From Metaphire vulgaris (taxonomy: Eukaryota > Annelida > Clitellata > Crassiclitellata > Megascolecidae), in NCBI GenBank assembly GCA_018105865.1, contig CM030840.1, positions 12,051,794-12,115,793 on the forward strand: DNA of 64,000 nt, read 5' to 3'. Position 1 is the first letter of the stretch. Each line of letters starts with the position of its first letter. Under the pieces are notes generated by a model that had not been told where the DNA came from, did no database searches, and worked only from the letters and a program-made list of their open reading frames with translations. A program made the position numbers and the translations under genes. Positions 31,201 to 43,600 of the stretch are shown one piece after another.

Positions 31201-31313
31201 AAGTTCAGATAAGAGTTGAGCAGTTTTATAGAAATCCAACAGATACTGTACACATTCAGTCTACTGTACTAGGATCTGACCAGAAACCTCTGAACATTCG
31301 CTCCGACCGGATA

Positions 31314-31653
31314 GGGGGCTGTCCATTAATTACGTCAACAATTTAGAGGGGGTTTGAAAAAGTTTGACAGTTGTTGACAGGAGAGGGGGGTCAAGAGAAG
31401 TTGACGTCAGCAAAATTTCATAGAATACTTGCTATAATGGAAAAAAGCATGGCAAAAAGGTCATAACCATCACATTTTGACACTCGACGAGCAAAAAAGG
31501 GAAAAATGGTCCGCAAAATATTAACCTTGTTATTTGGACCTGTCGTTGATCTGGGGAAAAGTTTTGACGTAATTATGGGGGTAACTGAAAGTTGACAGTT
31601 GTTGACAAAGGGGAGGGGGTCAAAAATTGTTGACATAATTAATGGACAGCCCC
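31314..31653. mobile_element. TA-flanked MITE, GGGGCTGTCC family
   Basis: 340 bp with ends GGGGCTGTCCATTAATTACG / AATTAATGGACAGCCCC, and TA on both sides. Inner TTGACAGTTGTTGACA blocks are repeated inverted. Confidence 0.88.
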
Positions 31654-31806
31654 TAGTGTGATGTTCGGCAATATACGGATTCGATAAAAGGAGGGATAGC
31701 CTACTTTGTTTTTACGACCCTGAAAATCTGCACCCTTGCTAAAAATTCGTTCCGACGTGCCTGACTAGACCTACTGGTATAACTGATAATTTGGTATCAC
31801 ATTATA

Positions 31807-31978
31807 GCCGCCCCAGTTATGACCGCCCCAGCTATAGCTGCCGTCAGTATCGTTTAGGGTTAGTGTTTCGTGTCTGGTTTATGGTGTGGGTAATGATTAT
31901 CTGACCCCGTACAGGTTAGAGTACACTGCTTTTCGTCAAGACCCGTAGAGTAACTGGGGCGGTCATAACTGGGGAGGC
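31807..31978. mobile_element. Short TA-flanked MITE
   Basis: Inverted ends GCCGCCCCAGTTATGACCGC / GCGGTCATAACTGGGGAGGC, flanked by TA. No coding. Confidence 0.75.
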
Positions 31979-32369
31979 TACCACCTGTAACCGATAATTT
32001 TATTAAGTTTAGGGTCATTCTAACCCTGTGCGGTAATATTTGCTTCAGATCCGGCAAAAGTTGGTGCCCATCCAGTCATTCACTACAGTCTATCGGTACT
32101 TATGAAAGAAAAGACCACACTATTGTTTCAAAAGACATTTACCTATTTGGTGTGGGAGAAGCCCCAAGTTAGACATTTTGAACTAGTTTCTGTTGCAGCC
32201 AACCCGCATACTGTATTTTGCCTACCCACGATTAGTAGACGCAACTAAAATGGACTGCAAAGCCTACGCTGAACCAGTCATTTTAATCATACTTTGATCG
32301 AGCAGTTCTTTTAACAGAATGTTAAAGTCTTGAACACTGCCCAAGATTCTGTTACAGCTTGATTATGAT

Positions 32370-32805
32370 GGGGCTGTCCATTAATTACGTAAACAAAACA
32401 GGAGAGGCGGTTTGAAGAAGTTTGACAATTGTTGACATGGGAGAGTGGGAAGGGTCAAGATAAGTCAAAAAGAGGAAACGAGTCGGTGCATTGGTAGGCT
32501 ACACACTCACTATTATATAGCAATTAAGAAACATTTGGCTTCACTGTGGGAAGATGATAAAAGCTAGATTTCAAAGCGTTATTGTCATTTTGACTTCTGT
32601 TAAACAAGTACAAAAATGTATTAAAATTTTTTTGTACTAATTTTAATTTACATAATTCTATTCTATCATAAAAGTCAACCGTATAAAATATTGTTAAACA
32701 TTTTTGACAACTTTATTAGGGGGGTCACTGAAAGTTTGACAATTGTTGACAAGAGGAAGGTTAAAAATTGCCCAAAATTTGTTTACGTGACTAATTGACA
32801 GCCCC
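32370..32805. mobile_element. TA-flanked MITE, GGGGCTGTCC family
   Basis: Ends GGGGCTGTCCATTAATTACG / CTAATTGACAGCCCC. TA is present on the right; the left flank is mutated. About 110 bp past the C2CD3-like stop codon. Confidence 0.8.
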
Positions 32806-32917
32806 TATACTGCATTATTATATTATAATTCTGAAAAATATATCAACATTAAGCCTAATATTTACAACACATGCGTCAATCATTTACAATACAAAAAAGC
32901 CTGGATTTAATTATTGG

Positions 32918-33097
32918 CTATGTTTGAAGCTTTTCATCAAAGATCTTTGCTATGCGCTTTAGTGTTTCGGTGGTGGGTAGGTTGTCTTTAGCACGGGCGG
33001 CGATTCGTCTAGCAGAGGCAGCCTTGAATGAATTAAACTTCTGAAGAATTTCATTTGCAGCTTCGGATTTTGCTTTCTCCACTTCGTCATCGGAGTT
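32918..33097 (-). CDS. C2CD3: C2CD3-like terminal exon 33
   Basis: 'NSDDEVEKAKSEAANEILQK' then basic helix 'FNSFKAASARRIAARAKD', ending 'FDEKLQT' and TAG. Acceptor TTTGTAG. An ATTAAA lies 7 bases past the stop (32906-32911), a possible weak polyadenylation signal. Confidence 0.82.
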   Translation of the reverse strand, partial: NSDDEVEKAKSEAANEILQKFNSFKAASARRIAARAKDNLPTTETLKRIAKIFDEKLQT

Positions 33098-34632
33098 CTA
33101 CAAAAAGTAAACTGTTTCACTGTTTTCTGCCTCAACTTAAATCAACCTATCTGAATCTGTTGAATCTTATCCAGTTTAATCTTATCCAATACATTTTTAG
33201 TATGATGTTCTTTTGCATGTATATATTGCAATGAAGTAAAAAAGGCCTGACATGGATTATTGTGCAATGTACCTACCCAATTAAGACCATGTCAACAACT
33301 GGGAAATACTATCTTTGTTCATTGCTGACAATGGTATATTGTGATCTTTCCTGCTATCTTTAGCTGCTTCTGTGTCAATTAGCAATTATCTGTAGCTTTG
33401 TTCTGAATATTACTGGTATATCGAGGTTATGCCGCCATGGTAACAACATACAGGGCTGGATTAAGATCCGAGTGGGCCTGGGGCTGAGAAGTAAAAAAAG
33501 GTTGTCGCTTCCATAATTTGAAAATTACCCCTTGTAACATTTCCCACTGCCTCAAAAAAGGTCATCACTTGAAAAACGGTGGGCCTACTTTTTATGGTGG
33601 GCCTGGGGCTTCAGCACACTCAACCCCTGCCTTAATATGGCCCTGACAACATAATGTAAAAATGCAAATCTTACATTTACGGTACATGTATATAGCCTTG
33701 ATAATAATGAACTAATCATCAGCTTCGAGTCTATACAGGTCACATTAATTTCCACTCTGTGTCATTGGACCTGTGAGTGTCCCAGAATCAAACCCAGGTT
33801 GATGGCGGACAAAGCCAATGCTCTACCAACTAAACCAGTGATACATAAACAATTAAGCTAGTGTCAAATTCCATTTTTATTTCTGTTATTTGGGCCAACT
33901 TTGAGAGGCAAGCAATTATTTTTGGCAAGTTTACAATGCCACCTAGTAGAAAACATCAGACCTTAGCTGTAAAAAAGCAAAAGTGCCAACCATTTGTCCA
34001 TTATGGTTTTACAATTTTGTTCAACATTTTCTCAACCATGATATTTCACATTCTTACATAAAAGTTTTTTACAAACATGGTGTAGAAAATTGGCAGTGGT
34101 CTTGAACTTTAAGATGTGTGGGAATAAGCAATATTCTATGCAATAACATAATCGTCTTCAGTCGGTGCTAAATGTCTCAGCTCGTCTGATCTTTGGCTCG
34201 AGTTGGAATGAGCACGTGACACCGTTTCTACGCGATAATCTTCACTGGCTCAGGATCTTGGAGCGCATAGCCTTCAAGCGTTGTTGGCTGTGGGCTAACA
34301 TTTCGGGCGCTGTATGACCCCTTTTGTCCCAGCTACTTATCGGGCCTGGTCAAGTCTACGGCGGTCGACCAGCGATCGCGGCTTCACTCTAGCAACTGTC
34401 GTCATTAGGTGGTTCCTCCTCCGTCCAAGACGGCGGTCTTCGGTGACAGATCCTTCCGGAGGGGCAATCCGAGTCTGTAGAACTCTCTGCCGAAGAACGT
34501 GACAATTGTGACCTCCCCTGATCTGTTTATCAAGTGCCTTAAGACGCACATGTTTAATATATCTTATAGTGTTCATTGTTAAGCGCTTTTGACTTTAGTC
34601 TTCACTATGCTTACTGCGCTCTATAAATTGTC

Positions 34633-34686
<54 letters not shown>

Positions 34687-37600
34687 TAAGCAATATATAT
34701 TCTATACAACAACACATAATATAAGCAATAACACAATGGTTTGGGGCAATTTTCTGAACATAACTTATCGGCTAGTAACAATAAACAGTGCACATCAATT
34801 CTACATACAATAATTAATCAAATACTTATAGGTATCAACATGTAAAAGTTAAGGGCACTATGTGTACAATATTTAGTTATCTTACCAATGGTGGCCTCAA
34901 AATGTCACTGTCCATGGTTATTACACCACGTATTTGCTGCATTGATTTAGCAAGTTCAGAAGGAGGTAGGAAGAAATTTGGAAGCGTCTTTGATCTCATT
35001 CTGATGGACAGCAAATTAAGGTCCACAACTAGAACAATTCCATAATAATTATCTGTATATATAATAATTGTGCTCTATCAGTTTGCAGTGTTGTCTGGTC
35101 TTGAAGATTTAAAAGCTTTACCTGCTAAAGAAAATTCCCTAAAATTATATATCTGCAGTAAATTTCTGTGAATTCAAACGACCATTCCTTTTAGGATTAC
35201 CGGTGGTATTCAAACACCTGACAGAGTAATGTAAAATATGTTTTGGTAACAAGAATTACACATATCCTTGAATCTGCAAATTATGATCTACATGTTGCCC
35301 TGACAAGCAAGACCAGTTATTTTAACATGCACCGGAAATTGAGAAGACAACGATATGCTGTTCTTCTTTTCAATTATCCTCATTTCTAGGTCAGCAGGGA
35401 CATTTCTGAAGCAGAAATTTCTAAACTTGGTGACTTTCTTGCCGCCTACTGTACCCAGCCTATTCATAGCCGACAACTTCCGGGCACAGAATCAAACCCA
35501 TAAGATCTGATAAACTGACTAGATGAGTGGTAATTAACCAATCCGTAGGAGCTCCTAAGGTCGACTCAGCCTGAGAAGAGATCAAAATGAGTTGATAATA
35601 AGGTTGGGGGCTGTACCGTCCGCCGATGTATTCTGGCTCTGGCAAAGCTGAACCCTACGGGCGTGAGCCTACGGGCCATTTTTACACAAATCCTGGCTCC
35701 AGCCAAATTTTGGCCATTTCTAAATCCGGCTCCAGCCAAATTTTGGCCGGATTTCTACTGCCTACACACTGGAATAGTCTTTATAGTCAGATATACTGTA
35801 TTTTCAATTGTTAGGTGTTCTAGCAGTACTTGTACAATATGCCACCATAATCATGATTATTATTACATGCTGTTATAAGTCTGAACATGTAATTATATTA
35901 ATTAATGAGTAATAAATAATTTTTCTGATTAAAATAAGTCTAATAACAAATATAATAATTTATTAGTGGAGTTAGTGCTCAGTTGGACAGTCAATCTAGC
36001 TATGCACCACTACAGTGCCAGTCAAGTTTTGCAGTTCAACACAATATATTTGTAAAACTGGCTTCAGTCAGATTTCACTTTGTAAATCCGGCTCCAGCCT
36101 AAATTGAAATCCAGAAAACCCTAATAATTAATATAATATAAATATCAAATGTTAAGATGACTAATTCTTATAATTTTTATAAGTAAACAATAGCTGAGTA
36201 ACTAAAATATCAATAAATGCATTATCAAATAGCATGAAATCAAATGACGACATTCGGAGCATTAACTTAATGCACAAGGATACATCTTTGTGTCCAGCTG
36301 TATGTCGGCATTGGCAGCTTCTTGACTGTTTGGTGCAGAATTCTGCCCCAATGTCCTGTCTTGCAGAATCTTATGCTGCGCGTCTTCAATTTCTTGTTCT
36401 CGTGGAGTCCCTAGAAATTTAGCTGCATCTACAACCATACTACTGCCTGCCTGATTCTCAATTACACAATTAGTCCTATCATGAACTGAGCTCGGCACAC
36501 TATTTCCACCAGCAGCAGACACAACAGATGTTTTAACAGAGGAAGCCGTATTATGATGCACCTTGCTACGCGTCGTCTGAACTTTTGACGGAGGTCTCAA
36601 AGTTAATCTATGATTTGTTTCCTCATCTTCATCGCTCTCTGAAGAGGCACTGCATTCTTCATTTCGAAGCTCACGTCTGTGCATGGCTGCTTTCCAGGAG
36701 CGATTTCTTGTCTGACTCCTACATTCGTGCACTGCTTGGTGGCCATTGTCACTAATTGCCTGATGAATTTTTGAGCTATTATTATTAGTGTTTTCACTCT
36801 TCTGAGAGCCACTCGTCTGATCGCTGTGTGATTTTAGATCGTTAGTTTTTAATGTTGAATGGTTTTGTGAATCAGATTTATTCTCAACATCAATTTCGGT
36901 AATTTCAAACTCTCTCGAGTCCACAAACATTGTATCCGAACTAACATCTTCATTTGATATTTCATCTGCCGCTGAGTTAGCAATATTTTCTGAAGTATGT
37001 TTCATAGACATCACTTCTTTAGGTTCAGTTGATCCCATGTCTTTAATTGGAGAAATGTCATTGAGAACTCGAGGTTCAATAAAGGCAGATTCAGCTGCTG
37101 GTTCACCTGTTGAATCAAAACTTCTTTCGCTACTCCTTCGCTGGGAACTTCGCATGGCCCAGATGTTAGAAAACGTGTCTTCCTCTTCAAAGTCACTGAT
37201 CAAATTGTCATCAACATGATTACCATTAAATTCCACGAGATTGTTGTACAGCGCATCTGCTTCAAGTTGCTGAGAACTGAACTGAGAACCTGGATCCAGA
37301 TGGTGACCTTGTTCCTCGACCTCCAGCCTGTCGGAGAAATTTTTTTGATCGTTGGCTTTGATCGTAAGTGGAGCACTATCGAAAGCGTCATCCGTTCGAT
37401 TCAAAATCGGCCCAAACTGTTCCAGCAACATTTGCGCATTTCTCAGGGTGGCAGAAAAGTCGGAGCCGACATCGACATGCGTCGCTAAATTGCTTCTGTC
37501 AGTTGTATCCGGCTCCCTACCGTCACCAGCTGCAAAGCTAACGACAGTGCTTCCAGTATTTTCCAGAGTCTGCTGAAGCAATTGAGCCATTGTGCCTTTT

Positions 37601-40600
37601 GTGGTTGACTCGGCTGATGTCAGCCCATCACCCACGGTCAACGTTCTCATGTCATTTGCCTCTATGTCAATGATGCCAGTGCCAGCCTTGCCTTCCTGGA
37701 GGGCAGCCTGCAAGGCACCCCAAGTATTTGTTCCAAATGTTGTGGAACCGTAGGTCATAAGCAGAGACGATGTACTCAAGGGCATAGCATCACTTTCGGG
37801 CGCTGTAGGTTCATCTGGACTTGTGAGACGTGGCTTTGAAAGCGACAAGATCCTTGCATCAACATTTCTGAGACTGTCACTACAACATCAGATGTCGCAA
37901 ACAGCTTTTTTTACATTTCACATCTTCAATATTGAGAAACACAAGTTTAATTTTTATTCTAGTAGAATATCACATTGTCAAACAATTTCAACAAATATAA
38001 CAAATAATATTTTGTATAATAACTGAATTTCTGGACTGTTGCCAATCCACATTACAGTCAAAGTCAAACCCAATTTATACCATATCACTATATATCATAA
38101 TAATTAAGTAGCATTGATGAGCATGACAAAAGCACATGTGACTGAATGCTAAACTTTAAAATGACATTAACAGATTAGTTTGCTAAATTCTGAGAAGGAA
38201 GTGAATTCATACAACACTATGTCAATTCAAAAGAAACAGGCAATATTACAAGAATGGTTAATAGAAAAGCATAACAATTTTTGCAGTCTGTAAAGTTGTC
38301 TTTACAGACTGCAAAATTGTTGTTATGCTTTTCTATTAACCATTCTTGTAATATGGCCTGTTTTTTGAATTGAAACTTTTGAATTGAATTTGAATTGAAA
38401 ACAGGTTAAAGACTTAAGAGTGTTCATACAAGACATGCTGGATCTGGCTGTTGTGGAACTTTTTCACTTGGTCTTTGCCTTCCACAGTATTCATTGAAAA
38501 TGGATGAATAGAGGACGTCCTGCCCTGTGTCCTTGAACACCAGATTGTGTTTCCAGGAACGAAAACAGTTGAAGTTGCCAGTGCCTATTGCAATAACAGA
38601 TCATCTTTGATTGCACAATTCTGATAGCCTACGATATTTAACAAACCTTTTGTGGATTTTACAACTCAACCAATTTTATAAAGCAGGAGACTGGTCTTCA
38701 ATACAATTCTCTGTTATTTGAATCTGAACTTTTTAAAGAACAGGTACCACTGTAATAACAATCATTATTGAATTTATTTGAATCGGACTCCCACCACTGT
38801 TTAACTTTAACTCTTTTGAGGTGGATGTTGACAAAAGTTGAATTCTATGCAGTGGGTGGACGTTGACCAACGTTGATATCAAGGGGCAGAGGGCTGGCAG
38901 TAACATATCTGTCGCTAAGTCGACTTATTGCATGAAGAACGTTTAGATGTTACTATATTTGATCAGTGGTGCAAGTGTAGGTGCATTTGCGGCTGTGTGT
39001 CTTGCTAGAGAGGTCTAATCAAACAGTAAATAGCATAATAATTTGTGTTGTAAAAATATTCCGACTTCTGAGGATAACAAAAAAAATAATTCCATCGCAA
39101 AAGAGTTAACTTAAAAGAAAGATTCCAATTGCTCAAACTTGCAATATCATTGACTTGCAGGTTCTTTGGTCACTAGAAACTGCTACTCTGTACTGTGTTT
39201 CTGAGGCCAAAATAAATGGAGGTGAGCAACAAATGCACTTTTTAGCAGTCCATTGGTCAAGTAGCAATATTTTAGACAGTGAGAAAAGATACATGGTACT
39301 GGTAGTTCTCCAATTTCCAATTTGAATGCAGCCTTGAGAATTCAGCCTTGAGAATTCAGCCCTCCATTCCTTCAAGTAAGTAAATAAGTACACAGTAAGC
39401 CTAATATGCTGGGAAGGCAAGTGACACTGGTCTCACCCTAAAGAAAAAGATAGTCCAAATGCTACTCATGGACCTAGAAGACAGAGGAACCTTTATCTTG
39501 AATTATTCAATATTATTATATATATATATATAATTTTCCAAAGTCTGCTTGCCTGTGTGTCTCCTTGGCTGAAACTGCATTCTCATTGGACAACGTGTTG
39601 TTATAGGCAATGTCAACTTCACAATGGGTGGAACTTATGGATCATCATCATCACCACCATCATCATAAGCATGACGTCAAAATAATTAATGCTTTGCTCG
39701 ACATTGCTCTGTATATCTTACAGCTGCTTACAGGCCTATAACTTTCTAACACTGTGCGCATGAATGTCCAGGTCCGTTGGAACTTGGGGTGCAAGGGGTT
39801 CAGCTGCACCCCATGGAAAACCTTAGGGGGTGCACTGCACCCCCTGTAAGGCAAAACTATGGCTGCAGTTCAGCCCCTTGCATCGGATTCATAAGGAGGA
39901 ACAGCTAACAGCATATCAATTTACCGAATAGCCAACGAAATGCACCCCTGCTGAAAATTTGTTCTGATGGGCCAGTGAATATCCCATCATTTTTTCCAAC
40001 CCTCCCTCTTCTCCCATCCATCTTTCCTCCTTCCCTTCCCATCTTCTCTGCCATCCATCTTTCCCACAACCTCCTTCCTCTCTACAATTTTTCTCCCTCC
40101 ATTCCCACCTGTCTCTGCTCACCTCCCCTTCTTCTCTCTCCTCTCCTCCCCACAACCTCCCTCTCTCCCTCACCAACTACACCACACAAACCTACAATAT
40201 CTTTCTCCCTCCATTTACAAAAAACCGGGGTAGAAAATAGCCAAAATCCCCTGCCATATTTGATGGGCAAATGGCTAGTTATAAATATTTGATAAACACA
40301 CAAATACTGTTGAATGACAAGCTTCTGAATGCATTTTCAGAACAACTCACAATTTGCGTCAGTTCTAGATCGGCCATATTTGAAGACATAACTGCCTGAG
40401 TGGGAACAATGGAAACCTAAAAATCAACATAGCTTTAGACACTGTTAGTTCCAACCAATGAAAGAAGCCTATGAAATCTCTTCATTGATTTCTCACTAAT
40501 ATATCTGCTTGAATGACTAACAAAATCAATAAGCAATCAAATGTTCAATAATCTACTAAGATATGTGAAAAGCATGAATTTCAATAGCACTTCACACTGC

Positions 40601-43600
40601 CCAGCTTACCAGTGTTATTTCCATTGAAATAATTGAAACAACAATCCTATTAAACCAATAAGCTTGATCACATCATGATCGTCATTCTTGCTATATTATG
40701 ATGTGGAATAACTATCAATTACTTTTGTTGAATATTAGTTGACTTTTCGTTGAGTTATATTCATTAAATTTAATAAATAGCCTCTAAAAATTTCTGTTTA
40801 AAGAATTTGAAATTCAATTACTGTTTAATATTTATAAAGAATTAAGCAACAAAATTTCCAAAGGTTAGAATTTGATCTCAGGTTTTAACTCCTGTCCTGT
40901 GCTAGTCGATGAACATGACAATATTAATCTTGTTCACCAAAAAAATACTACAGTAAACCAATATATTACATGGCATTTTTATACAGCATCCCAAAATCAA
41001 GGGCTGCTCAGTGCTTGAAATGTTTTGGACAGAATTTCCCCCCTTAGAATTAGACAAAATTACCTCTTAGAAATTTTCAATTTCTGCTAAAAGATGCAAA
41101 AAGTCAATCGCATAAATAAAGGCTGATTCTCCAAACTTGAGTGAATTTGGGCTGCAGAACTTTAACTTTAAGATGGAAATTTTTTCCCAAATCAATTATT
41201 TTATTTTTCACAATTTGAACTTTGCAACTGCTTGTCCTCGAAACTTATCATAACTTTCATAACTTTCTGTAAGTCTATCCATATCCCTAACTAAGTAGAA
41301 GTTATTTGCTTTTGTCTGTTTTGAAGTAATAGAATTTCTTAAATGAACATTAGTCCAGACTATAAATTTATATTAGTTGAGTAACAGTCCCTGGAGCAAT
41401 ATCTATCACATTGGGGAAGTGTAGCAGTGGGGAATGAATATCATAAATTATTATCCATCACATACAATGAATATTAAAAGAACTAACTATACACTCAAAT
41501 ATTTTGTAAGAAGAGTCAGACAAGATAAAAATGGCGTTGAAAGGACAGCTCAAATTGTGCAATATCAAGTGAAACTTCCATAGCAGGAAGCAGAGGCTGA
41601 ACTTAGAGAATTGATAGAATAAGGAAATTAAAAAAATGCTGTGAGTGGCTTTAGAGGTGCTTGAATGTTATAAAAGTGAAGAAGAATAACAACAATAAAA
41701 TATAATAAAAACTTTGTGGAAAAGCATCTGTAAAATATAAAAGATATAACTAGGCGCACCTGAAGTTGTCCTCTGCAGACTCCCTTTACGTCGATTACAT
41801 TGTAGCAGCCGCATATGCTCCCAAAACTTTTCAGACAACTTAGATCGACGGAAACAAACCCAAGAACACGATCGACACTTTTATCTGGTGAAAAGTAGAA
41901 ACAACATAAAGAAAATACCGAACAAACAAATGATTGACACATAATTTTAAAACCAGAAGCAGTATAAAATTTCCTAAATTTTCAGCTATATTAAAAACGG
42001 ATGCACAAAATAACAGATATCGTTCAACTGCAAACCTTGCTCAATCTTAAATATATATATTTTCAGGTGTATGAAGTGCTTTGAAGTATATACTTAAGTT
42101 ACATATGTTATATGAAAGCAGCTCACCAAAGTTTATGAGTAGAAATTTTTAAAAACTCTCTAAAATCTATTCTGAAAACAACAGTACATACCATCGGTTT
42201 GAAAAATTACTTTTGTGAAAGCAAAGAGGCATCTAATCATAAATGATAACAATGATGGTGAAGAAAAAGATGATGAGTTAGGTAATCATAATGGTCTTGG
42301 CTGTGACCAGATAGATGTCAAGAGTTTAAAAAAAAAAACAAAACATTTAATGTTTTCTTGAAGGTTTCAAGAACCCAAAAAATTATCTATGGATGCAAAA
42401 GAGTTTTAAAATTAAAATAACATTGTGGAATAATTTGAATATAAGAGCAATCAATATTTCAAAACCACATATCAGCAGAATAATACAGAGGAAGTGTAGA
42501 CAGACTCACTTGGAATCTGCTCAACATCTTTAGACTTGTGCCAAACTTTAAATATTAACTGCTACAAAAATGAACACACACACACATATGACAAAACAAT
42601 CAAAATTAATGACAAAACAACATTTCAATCGAGGATATGACAAATCAGAATTTCAATGTTGACAGATTTGCATTTGCACCAGATCAAATGAATCAATCAT
42701 GATGATAGAATAATAATAAACATTCTCTAAATTTGTGAAATCATTTAAAAGACACGGCTAGCTAAATTCCTTCAGTCTGGCAAACCTTTTCTTTATGTGA
42801 CAGCAAGTCTCGACTTAGAAAAGTGTCATGCTCGTGACACCAAACAGGGTTGATGGTATCTCGAACAATTTCTGTGTACATAAGATCTGCCTGCTCTGCT
42901 GTTTGATATGAAACGTAAGCACAAGGCTCCACACCAATCCTACATCAAGAAATAGACTAATCAGAATTAACCTATCCCAATCCTGGGCAGGAATATAACA
43001 AGATGACTTTTTCATTGACTGGCAGAGGTCAGAAAGGTATGTTGTGGCAGAACCTGGGACACAATTATGAAGAGGAGGACTGAATTTCACTCTGGCATAT
43101 GAACAATCTGTGCAGGTCATTCTTAACCTCTTAACCGTGTATTTAACTGTAACTCAATGTAAAATGGATGGATATATCCGGGATCCCAGTTAACTTAACT
43201 AACTTGAAAAAGTGGCTATACTTTGCAATGTCCTCAATCAGTATTGCATATGAAATGGACTATAATGCACTAAATAAATAATGTCCTCTACATTACATTT
43301 GATTCTAATGTGAGCTCAGCTTTTAATGAACCACATATATGCTGATTAGGCAAAGAGTGCAAATTGAAATCTCACTGATTTTCCATCACCATTGGAAGAC
43401 GAAATGCCCTTTCAATGCTGATGTGAACTGGAAAAACCTTTTCCAAATCAGGAGTCACAGAGTCGTTCTTCAAATCAGAACGACGTACTGGAGAAGTGCT
43501 CATTCGATTCCTTCCAGTCTTCAAGAAACTTTCATTATCTTCATCCGACTAGACATATTTAAATAGACTCATAATTGCTAATTCATAATAGTCAACATTT

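Noticed and set aside
35288..35476. Possible extra C2CD3-like exon ('MNRLGTVGGKKVTKFRNF')
   Set aside because: The peptide looks somewhat coding, but I found no acceptor/donor pair with phases that fit exons 31 and 32.
39133..39420. 95-codon minus-strand open frame
   Set aside because: No similarity to C2 strands and no phase-compatible splice sites between exons 29 and 30.
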